Positions 8,696 through 16,863 of a stretch of 64,000 nt of DNA are shown here, in pieces; within the stretch, counting starts at the first letter, position 1, and each line of letters starts with the position of its first letter. The notes beneath the pieces were generated by a model. The model was not told the DNA's origin, did not search any database, and saw only the letters and a program-made list of their open reading frames with translations. This stretch comes from an uncultured Ruminococcus sp. (GTDB lineage Bacteria > Bacillota > Clostridia > Oscillospirales > Ruminococcaceae). A program made the translations under genes and the position numbers. Location of the stretch: assembly GCA_947624295.1 (NCBI GenBank), contig CANQJV010000005.1, positions 1 through 64,000 on the forward strand, given 5' to 3'.

Positions 8696-11261
8696 ATTCA
8701 CAATAACGATACCTGAAACTTGTATTGTCGCACTTATCGGCGGAACATCGTCAGGTAAAACGAGTTTCGCAAAAAAATACTTTTTCCCTACAGAAGTACT
8801 TTCATCGGACTTTTTCAGGGGTATGATATGCGATGACGAAAATAATCAGAATATTTCACCTGATGCGTTTGATTTACTGTATTATACCGCAAATAAACGT
8901 CTTAATCTTATGAAACTCACTGTAATTGATGCGACAAATATTCAGAAAAGCGCAAGAAAACAAATCATTGACCTTGCAAGAGAACAAAACGTCCACGCAG
9001 CTGCTATTGTTCTCAATATGCCCGAAGATGTTATGCAGGAACGCAATAAAAAACGCTCCGACAGGAATTTATCCGAAAAAACAGTCCATTTTCATTGCCG
9101 TGACGTTAAAAGATGTATCAAAGACCTGAAACGTGAGGGATTCCGTTTTATTTACGTGATAAATTCCCCTGAACAGCTTGAAAATGTTGAAATTATCCGC
9201 ACTAAACTATGGAATGATAAACGTGATTTGCACGGTCCTTTTGATATTATAGGCGATATTCACGGTTGCTGTACGGAACTCGAAATGCTCCTTGAAAAAC
9301 TCGGCTATATAAGGGAATCTTGCGGATATAGTCACCCTGACGGCAGAAAAGCTGTATTTTTAGGCGATTTTTGTGACCGTGGCGACAGAAATGCCGATGT
9401 TTTGCGGATTGCTATGGATATGGTGAAAGCAGGAAACGCTATGGCAGTCCCCGGAAATCACGATGTGAAATTGTTAAAATATTTGCGTGGCAAGAAAATT
9501 GCCATGACACACGGTATTGACAAAACAATTAACGAACTCGAAACGCAAGGAGAAAAATTCAAGGCGGAAACTGCTGAATTTATAGACAGTTTAATAAGTC
9601 ACTATGTTCTTGACGACGGTAAACTTGTTGTTGCTCACGCAGGGCTTAAACAGGAGTACATTGGCAGAGCCTCCGCAAGAGTACGTGAGTTTTGTCTTTA
9701 TGGCGAAACTACAGGCGAAACTGATGAATACGGTTTACCTGTACGTCTTGACTGGGCATCTGATTACAGAGGACGTGCAAATATTATATTCGGTCACGTT
9801 GCGGGGAAAGAAGTTAAATCAGTCAACAAAACTATCTGTATTGATACAGGTTGTGTTTTCGGCGGAAAATTAACTGCTTACCGTTACCCCGAAAACGAAA
9901 TTGTCAGCGTTGATGCTCTCAGGCAATATTATGAGCCTGTAAAACCGCTTGATGAAATTGCCGATAATTCGATTGATGATATGCTTACAATTGGCGATTT
10001 CAATCACAAACTCCACATAACAACTGAGCTTATTCCGGCGATTGATATTCACGAAAATAACGCATCTGCCGCACTTGAAATAATGTCACGTTTTTCTGCT
10101 GACCCTCATTGGCTTATATATTTACCGCCTACAATGTCGCCTTGCGAAACAAGTGAACTTGACGGGTATCTTGAATATCCGTCGCAGGCATTTGACTACT
10201 ACAGGACAAGAGGCGTGCGGAACGTCGTATGCGAAAAGAAACATATGGGTTCACGTGCTGTAATCGTACTTTGCAGTAATCCTGAAACCGCCTTGAAACG
10301 GTTTGGGATTACGGACGGCACAAGAGGTATCATTTACACAAGAACAGGCAGACGTTTTTTTGATGATGCGGATACAGAAACCGAACTTCTCAACAGGCTT
10401 GACAATATATTGACGAAAACAGGATTCTGGGCGGATTTTGCTACTGACTGGGTGTGCCTTGATACTGAACTTATGCCGTGGAGCGAAAAAGCTCAGGGGC
10501 TTATCCGTACACAATACGCTCCTACAGGGAACGCAGGTATAGGCGGACTTTCGTCAGCTGTACGTGCGCTGGAAAAGGCTTGCGGACGGAAAAATATTTC
10601 TCCTGAAGTTGACAAAATCACATCGGGTCAAAATGTAAATCCTGCCGAAATATTGGAACGTTACAAGTCGAAACTCGATGATATGGGGAAATATATACAG
10701 GCTTACAGGGAATACTGCTGGACTGTAAAATCAATTGACGATTACAGAATAGCACCTTTTCATATTCTTGCTTGTGAGGGGAAAGTGTTCAATCACGAAA
10801 AACATATATGGCATATGGAAACAATCAGAAAATATATTACGGGAATTGACAATATTTTTATGGAAACTCCCTATATATGCGTTGATACGGAAAATGAGGA
10901 AAGTGTCCGCAATGGTATAGACTGGTGGCTTGAACTCACTTCAAACGGCGGTGAGGGTATGGTTGTAAAGCCCGAAACTTACATTGCAATAAACGGCATA
11001 AAACTTTTACAGCCTGCCGTGAAATGCCGTGGAAGTGAGTATTTGCGTATAATATACGGTGCGGAATACCTTGAGCCTGAACATCTTGTAAGGCTGAAAA
11101 AGCGTTCCCTTAGCCGAAAACGCACTCTCGCCCTGAAAGAGTTTTCGCTTGGTATGGAATCCCTCACAAGATTTGTCAAAGGCGAACCGCTTTACAGGGT
11201 ACACGAATGTTCGTTCGGAGTGCTTGCTTTCGAAAGCGAACCTGTTGACCCAAGATTATAA
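8688..11261 (+). CDS. pnkp: polynucleotide kinase-phosphatase (RNA repair, kinase-phosphatase-ligase)
   Basis: P-loop GGTSSGKTSFAKKYF; metallophosphatase FDIIGDIHGCCTEL / GDFCDRGDRN / PGNHDVK; ligase-like CEKKHMGSRAVIVLC. ATG at 8688 overlaps the hen1 stop. Confidence 0.93.
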   Translation: MDKFTITIPETCIVALIGGTSSGKTSFAKKYFFPTEVLSSDFFRGMICDDENNQNISPDAFDLLYYTANKRLNLMKLTVIDATNIQKSARKQIIDLAREQNVHAAAIVLNMPEDVMQERNKKRSDRNLSEKTVHFHCRDVKRCIKDLKREGFRFIYVINSPEQLENVEIIRTKLWNDKRDLHGPFDIIGDIHGCCTELEMLLEKLGYIRESCGYSHPDGRKAVFLGDFCDRGDRNADVLRIAMDMVKAGNAMAVPGNHDVKLLKYLRGKKIAMTHGIDKTINELETQGEKFKAETAEFIDSLISHYVLDDGKLVVAHAGLKQEYIGRASARVREFCLYGETTGETDEYGLPVRLDWASDYRGRANIIFGHVAGKEVKSVNKTICIDTGCVFGGKLTAYRYPENEIVSVDALRQYYEPVKPLDEIADNSIDDMLTIGDFNHKLHITTELIPAIDIHENNASAALEIMSRFSADPHWLIYLPPTMSPCETSELDGYLEYPSQAFDYYRTRGVRNVVCEKKHMGSRAVIVLCSNPETALKRFGITDGTRGIIYTRTGRRFFDDADTETELLNRLDNILTKTGFWADFATDWVCLDTELMPWSEKAQGLIRTQYAPTGNAGIGGLSSAVRALEKACGRKNISPEVDKITSGQNVNPAEILERYKSKLDDMGKYIQAYREYCWTVKSIDDYRIAPFHILACEGKVFNHEKHIWHMETIRKYITGIDNIFMETPYICVDTENEESVRNGIDWWLELTSNGGEGMVVKPETYIAINGIKLLQPAVKCRGSEYLRIIYGAEYLEPEHLVRLKKRSLSRKRTLALKEFSLGMESLTRFVKGEPLYRVHECSFGVLAFESEPVDPRL

Positions 11262-11356
11262 TTTAACACACGGAAATCAATTTTCAAAAAACATCTGTTT
11301 TGTAACAGTGTTTTTATAGCATTTTGACGAGTAATTTCATTCAAAATCATCTGAAA

Positions 11357-11433
11357 ATGATTCTAATTCTAACATAAACCATATAAAATTAAAATAGTTA
11401 AATAATTTTATTAGCAAAATTGATTTCCGTGAA
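11357..11433. repeat. 77-bp direct repeat, copy 2
   Basis: Identical to 1..77; preceded by short palindrome aatcat-ctgaaa-atgatt. Confidence 0.95.
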
Positions 11434-11449
11434 TTTAACAAAAAATATC

Positions 11450-11478
11450 TTGACATTTCTGCTTTTTTGTGATATAAT
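11450..11478 (+). promoter_or_regulatory. pheST promoter
   Basis: TTGACA (11450-11455), 17-nt spacer, TATAAT (11473-11478), just 5' of pheS. Confidence 0.7.
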
Positions 11479-11514
11479 TTTATAATACATTTTTACAGAA
11501 AGGATTTTTTTACT

Positions 11515-12567
11515 ATGTTGGAAAAAGTAAAAGAACTGAAACAAAGTTTCGATAATGCTATTCAGTCTGCCGTTGATACTCAGATTGTGGAAAACCTTCG
11601 TATAGAGTACCTCGGAAAAAAGGGAATTGTAACAGGTCTGCTTAAAGATATGAAAAATCTTTCAGGCGATGAGAAGAAATCATTCGGTCAGCAGGTGAAT
11701 CAGCTGAAAAGCGAAATAACAGATGCTATTTCCGCTAAACTCGCACAATTACAGGCGAAAGCTGTTGAACGTGAGATAAATTCAATGCCTGATTTTGACG
11801 TATCTGCACCGCCTGTTCTCGAGCGTGGCTCATTCCATCCGATTACACTTGTTCAGCGTGACTGCGAAAGAGTATTCAGGTCAATGGGATTCACTGTTGA
11901 GGACTACAGCGAAATTGTAACGGACTACGAATGTTTCGAGGCTCTCAATATACCGAAATTCCACCCTGCAAGAGATATGCAGGATACGTATTACCTCGAA
12001 AACGGGCAGTTGCTCAAGTCGCAGACTTCAGCTGCGCAGAACGCTATATATAAAAAATACCGTAAAGCTCTCATTGAGGAGAGTAAACCGATAAAAGCCG
12101 TATTTCCGGGAAGATGTTTCAGGAACGAAGCAACAGACGCTTGTCATGAGAATACTTTTTTCCAGATGGAAGGAGTTATGGTTGACAAAAATATATCTAT
12201 CTCCAATCTGATTTTCTTTATGAAAACAATGCTTTCGGAAGTGTTCAAAAAAGATATAAAAGTCCGCCTTCGTCCGGGATTTTTCCCTTTTGTTGAACCC
12301 GGCTTTGAACTTGATATAAACTGCCTTATATGCGGAGGTGACGGCTGTCCGTCGTGTAAACAGAGTGGCTGGCTGGAACTTTGTCCTTGCGGAATGATTC
12401 ACCCTGAAGTACTCAAGGCAGGCGGTATTGACCCTGAAGAATATACAGGATTTGCTTTCGGACTTGGTCTTACACGTCTTGCAATGATGAAGTACGGCAT
12501 AAAAGATATACGTGACCTCAACAGCGGTAATCTTAAAAGTCTTTCGCAATTCACACAAGATAAGTAA
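11515..12567 (+). CDS. pheS: phenylalanyl-tRNA synthetase alpha subunit
   Basis: FHPARDMQDTYYL, GRCFRNEATDACHENTFFQMEG and GFAFGLGLTRLAMMKYGI class-II aaRS motifs. Confidence 0.98.
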   Translation: MLEKVKELKQSFDNAIQSAVDTQIVENLRIEYLGKKGIVTGLLKDMKNLSGDEKKSFGQQVNQLKSEITDAISAKLAQLQAKAVEREINSMPDFDVSAPPVLERGSFHPITLVQRDCERVFRSMGFTVEDYSEIVTDYECFEALNIPKFHPARDMQDTYYLENGQLLKSQTSAAQNAIYKKYRKALIEESKPIKAVFPGRCFRNEATDACHENTFFQMEGVMVDKNISISNLIFFMKTMLSEVFKKDIKVRLRPGFFPFVEPGFELDINCLICGGDGCPSCKQSGWLELCPCGMIHPEVLKAGGIDPEEYTGFAFGLGLTRLAMMKYGIKDIRDLNSGNLKSLSQFTQDK

Positions 12568-12588
12568 TAAGTAAGGAGGTAAACTACT

Positions 12589-14937
12589 ATGTTTTTATCA
12601 ATGAACTGGATATGCGATTTTGTTGACCTCAGCGGGCTTGACAAACTCGAACTTATTCACCGCTTTTCGCTCTCTACGGCTGAAGTGGAAAACGATATTT
12701 TTATGCGTGGCGAACAAATCAGCGGTATTATTGTTGCTGAAATCGTTTCTGTTGAACCTCACCCCGAATCAAAAAAACTGCATCTGCTTAAAGTTGACAA
12801 CGGTCACGAAATTGTTGACGTTGTGTGCGGTGCGCCTAACGTAAAAATCGGCATGAAAACTGCATTTGCGCCTGTAGGAGCAAAAATAGGCGATATTACT
12901 ATTGCACCACGTAAACTTGCGGGATTTGTTTCGAACGGAATGTGCTGTTCTGAAGAAGAAATCGGCATAAGCGATGATAACAGCGGTATCATGGAAATTA
13001 CAGATGATATTGCAAACGGTACTGATATTAAATCAGTTTACGAAATAGATGACATTATATTTGAAGTCGATAACAAATCGCTCACAAACCGCCCTGATTT
13101 ATGGGGACATTACGGTATAGCAAGGGAATTTGCGGTTCTCGCAGGCAGACCTCTGAAAAATATAGATACTCTTGATACGTCTGTATACAGCAATCTCCCG
13201 AAAGTCGATATGAAAATAGAAGACCCTCTTTGTTACAGATACACCTGCATTAAAGTTGAAAATATAACAAGGAACATCAGCCCTGTAAATATGCGTATAC
13301 GCTTGTATTACTGCGGAATGAGAGCTATAAATTTCCTTGCTGACATAACTAACTACATTATGCTTGAAATGGGTCAGCCTATGCACGCATTTGATTCAAG
13401 GAAAGTGGAACAGATACGTATTAAACGTTTTGACAAACCTTTTGAATTTCAGACGCTTGACAAGGAAATCCGCCATATAGACGAAAATACGCTTATGATT
13501 TGCAACGGCGATACACCTGTTGCTATTGCAGGCATTATGGGCGGACTTGATTCTGAAATTGTTGAGGATACAACGTCCCTCACGCTTGAATCAGCTACAT
13601 TTGACCCTGTATGCATAAGGAAATCTACTGTAAGGCTTTCTCATAGAACAGACGCATCTATGCGTTACGAGAAAAGCCTTGACCCTGAAATGACTGATAC
13701 AGCTATTGGAAGATTCCTCTATTTGTTGTGCGAAAACTGCAAAGATGTGAAGATAATTTCAGCGTTGACAGATGAGTATATTTACCGCTACCCTGAAATT
13801 GCCTTTGATTTCGATAAGAAATTTGTTGACAGATACACGGGTATTAAGATTGACAACGAAACTATTCTGAATACTCTCAATTCACTCGGTTTTGATACGT
13901 CACTCGAAAATACAACTTTCTCCGTAAAAGTACCGTCATGGAGAGCTACAAAGGACGTTACAATAAAAGCTGATATTATCGAGGAAATCACAAGAATATA
14001 CGGCTACGATAATTTTGACGTGCATACAGCTGAATCACCGCTTTATCCCGTGCAGATTTCCGTTGAGAAAAATGTTGAGGAGCAAATCAAGGATATACTT
14101 GTAAAAAGTTACGCACTCCACGAAGTACACTCATATATCTGGAATTACTACGACGAACTCAAAACTCTCGGCATTGAACCGGAAGACAACGTTAAACTCA
14201 TCAACTCGACTATCGCTATCAGACGAAACATAGCACCTACACAATTATGTCAGGTGAAATCAAATGTATCTTTTGCGCCTGATTTCGGTATTTTTGAGGT
14301 AGGCAGAGTCGTTGACGGAATCAACCCCGAAACAAATCTCTGCAACGAAAAGAAAATACTTTGTATAACGCTTTTCAGCAAAACTAAGTCAAATGAACAG
14401 CTTTACCTGCAATTGAGGGATATGATAGCAGTTCTTGTTGACGACATCAAGCATAAGAACATAAGTTTCGAGAAAGCTGAACAGGCACATATGTGGCAGC
14501 ACCCGAAAAATCTCAACAGTATCATCTGCGACGGCAGGAAAATCGGTGAAATCGGCTTACCTTACCCGACAGTCATGACGAAAATCGATAAGAAATCCGC
14601 TATTGTTTACGCTGAAATAGATGTTGCTGAACTTGCTGAAATAAAATCCGACGGCATAGTATACGATGAACCGTCAAAATACCCTGAAATTGAAGTTGAC
14701 CTTACTTTCAGGAGCGACTTTTTTGCGCCGATTGACAACGCTCTCCGCAAAATAAATTCCCCTATTATAAAGAAAACAGGCGTTGTTGATACGTACGTTG
14801 ACAGTATCGGCAAATCAATCACAATACGGATTCTTTTCGCTGATAAATCGAAAACTCTCACACGTGAGGAAGTTTCAGCCGTTACCGATATGCTCATAGA
14901 TATGCTGAAACAGCAAAACATTGTTATGAAAGAGTAA
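12589..14937 (+). CDS. pheT: phenylalanyl-tRNA synthetase beta subunit
   Basis: N-terminal tRNA-binding domain, B3/B4, C-terminal FDX-ACB domain; directly follows pheS. Confidence 0.98.
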   Translation: MFLSMNWICDFVDLSGLDKLELIHRFSLSTAEVENDIFMRGEQISGIIVAEIVSVEPHPESKKLHLLKVDNGHEIVDVVCGAPNVKIGMKTAFAPVGAKIGDITIAPRKLAGFVSNGMCCSEEEIGISDDNSGIMEITDDIANGTDIKSVYEIDDIIFEVDNKSLTNRPDLWGHYGIAREFAVLAGRPLKNIDTLDTSVYSNLPKVDMKIEDPLCYRYTCIKVENITRNISPVNMRIRLYYCGMRAINFLADITNYIMLEMGQPMHAFDSRKVEQIRIKRFDKPFEFQTLDKEIRHIDENTLMICNGDTPVAIAGIMGGLDSEIVEDTTSLTLESATFDPVCIRKSTVRLSHRTDASMRYEKSLDPEMTDTAIGRFLYLLCENCKDVKIISALTDEYIYRYPEIAFDFDKKFVDRYTGIKIDNETILNTLNSLGFDTSLENTTFSVKVPSWRATKDVTIKADIIEEITRIYGYDNFDVHTAESPLYPVQISVEKNVEEQIKDILVKSYALHEVHSYIWNYYDELKTLGIEPEDNVKLINSTIAIRRNIAPTQLCQVKSNVSFAPDFGIFEVGRVVDGINPETNLCNEKKILCITLFSKTKSNEQLYLQLRDMIAVLVDDIKHKNISFEKAEQAHMWQHPKNLNSIICDGRKIGEIGLPYPTVMTKIDKKSAIVYAEIDVAELAEIKSDGIVYDEPSKYPEIEVDLTFRSDFFAPIDNALRKINSPIIKKTGVVDTYVDSIGKSITIRILFADKSKTLTREEVSAVTDMLIDMLKQQNIVMKE

Positions 14938-14949
14938 TATAATTTACAA

Positions 14950-14979
14950 ATCCCACTTCGGTAATCACCGGAGCGGGAT
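14950..14979 (+). terminator. rho-independent terminator after pheT
   Basis: atcccacttcggtaatcaccggagcgggat then T-run. Confidence 0.75.
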
Positions 14980-15060
14980 TTTTATTCCTGAACACATTCT
15001 ATTGACAAATAATGCAAAATATGTTACAATATAAACATCATTAACAAAGGAGAACAAGCT

Positions 15061-16863
15061 ATGAATATAAAATATATTAAATGTATTTTCACTGTAATGT
15101 TGAGTGTTTTTATGGTATGTGGCTGTAATTCCGGAAATGTTGAGGAATCCGGAACGGAAAAGGCTGATAATAAAGGTCATGAACCGCTTAAAATACTTAG
15201 TACAACAGATATAGATGAACTTAAAGAACTTGTTCATAAAAAATATCCCGAAATAAATCTTGAACTTTACCCATATGCAGGTAAAAATTTCTCACGGTTT
15301 ACGTGTGACCAGATGATAACGGGAGATATGCCTGATATATATAATACTACGCTTGCATGGACAAATTACCCCGATGAAATGCAGGAAAATCTGATTGATT
15401 TGTCAAGCTACAGTTTCACGGATAACTACGACCCCACATTACTCGGTCAACAGGAAATAAATGGCGGAATATATTTGCTGCCGTCAAAATATTCGGTCTA
15501 TTCATGCGCATACAACAAAACTTTATTCGAAAAATACGGCTGGGAAGTACCTGAAAGTTTCGAGGAACTCAAAGAACTTGCCCCTGAAATTGAAAAAGAA
15601 GGCGTACGTCTTTCTGTAACAAATACTTCAGCAGCAGGTCTTGGATTCCAGTATATATGCAACCTTGCTGATACAATAGACTTGTCCTCTGTCAAGGGCG
15701 TGCAATGGCAAAGGGATTTCCTTACGGGGAAAGCAACGGCTGAACAGGGATTCGGTGAAGCTCTCGAATATATGCAGGAATGGATTGACCTCGGCTATCT
15801 TCAGGGGAAAGATGCACTTGACGGTAAATCTTCATTTGAGATTTTCACCGAAGGCAATACCGCTTTTGCTATAGGAGGAGTTGACCGCTGGACACAAAAT
15901 GAGGACGGAACAGGTGACGTTTATGCGCCTATGCCGTATCTTTCAAAAGACGGTTCAAATAATATGTACATTACGATGCAGTCAAAGAATTTCGGATTAA
16001 GCAAGAAACTCACCGAAAAAGGAAATGAACAGAAACTGGAAGATGCGCTTCATGTTATGGAAGTCATCTCAACTACTGAAGGTCAAAACACATTTTTCAA
16101 TGAAATGACTACATATATTTCATCTCTCCGTGAATGGGAAATTGACCCCGAAAGCCCCTATGTTTCGTGTATGGACGAGATGAGAAACGGTCATTCCGCA
16201 CCATTGCTCTATACGGGCTGGGAAAGTATCCTCCCCCGAATAGGCGAAGAGGGACTTGCTTACATAAACGGCGAATGTACAAAAGAAGATTTACTTGATG
16301 AAATTAACAATCTCTGCAATGACTGGCTTACAAACGGACTGTATGTGTATTCAGAAGTTGACAGGGAATATAATCAGAATGAAACCGCACGGCTTACAGG
16401 GAAAATATTCGGCGATGCTGTCGGAGCTGATTGCGCATTGATTTCAATGAATCCGCTTGAAAATGATACGAATATACAGAATCCTTACGGTGTAAACGGC
16501 TATATAATGCCGTTACCGCTTACAGATGAGAGAATAGTATCTGTAATCCCTACCGGCTGGAGCGATACAATACAAACTGTAACTTTGACCGGCAGTCAAA
16601 TAAAAGAATACGCTGAAAAAGGCTATAAACTCGAAACCGACAGCGGAGCAGCTGTTTTCCCGTATGAACTTGTTGTTAAAGGCGGAAAAGAACTCGATGA
16701 CAATACTGAATACAAAGTAGCTGTATGCGGTGCCGATGATGAAATGTGTACTTCAGGCAATATACAGGACAGTGGTGTTGAGGGATTAAAAGCATTCAGG
16801 GACTTTTTTGATAATAACGGAAAACCGCCTATGTCGGAAGAATTACTGAACTGGGATGAGTAA
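15061..16863 (+). CDS. lipoprotein: extracellular solute-binding domain fused to 5'-nucleotidase C-terminal-like domain
   Basis: Lipobox VCGCNSG; SBP family 1-like body (NKTLFEKYGWEVPESFEEL, AFAIGG); C-term PTGWSDTIQTVTLTGSQIKEYAEKGY resembles 5'-nucleotidase C-terminal domain. Confidence 0.75.
   Translation: MNIKYIKCIFTVMLSVFMVCGCNSGNVEESGTEKADNKGHEPLKILSTTDIDELKELVHKKYPEINLELYPYAGKNFSRFTCDQMITGDMPDIYNTTLAWTNYPDEMQENLIDLSSYSFTDNYDPTLLGQQEINGGIYLLPSKYSVYSCAYNKTLFEKYGWEVPESFEELKELAPEIEKEGVRLSVTNTSAAGLGFQYICNLADTIDLSSVKGVQWQRDFLTGKATAEQGFGEALEYMQEWIDLGYLQGKDALDGKSSFEIFTEGNTAFAIGGVDRWTQNEDGTGDVYAPMPYLSKDGSNNMYITMQSKNFGLSKKLTEKGNEQKLEDALHVMEVISTTEGQNTFFNEMTTYISSLREWEIDPESPYVSCMDEMRNGHSAPLLYTGWESILPRIGEEGLAYINGECTKEDLLDEINNLCNDWLTNGLYVYSEVDREYNQNETARLTGKIFGDAVGADCALISMNPLENDTNIQNPYGVNGYIMPLPLTDERIVSVIPTGWSDTIQTVTLTGSQIKEYAEKGYKLETDSGAAVFPYELVVKGGKELDDNTEYKVAVCGADDEMCTSGNIQDSGVEGLKAFRDFFDNNGKPPMSEELLNWDE

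Noticed and set aside
1-11433. Prophage or ICE
   Set aside because: No integrase, recombinase, structural or conjugation genes in the segment; only direct repeats and accessory genes.
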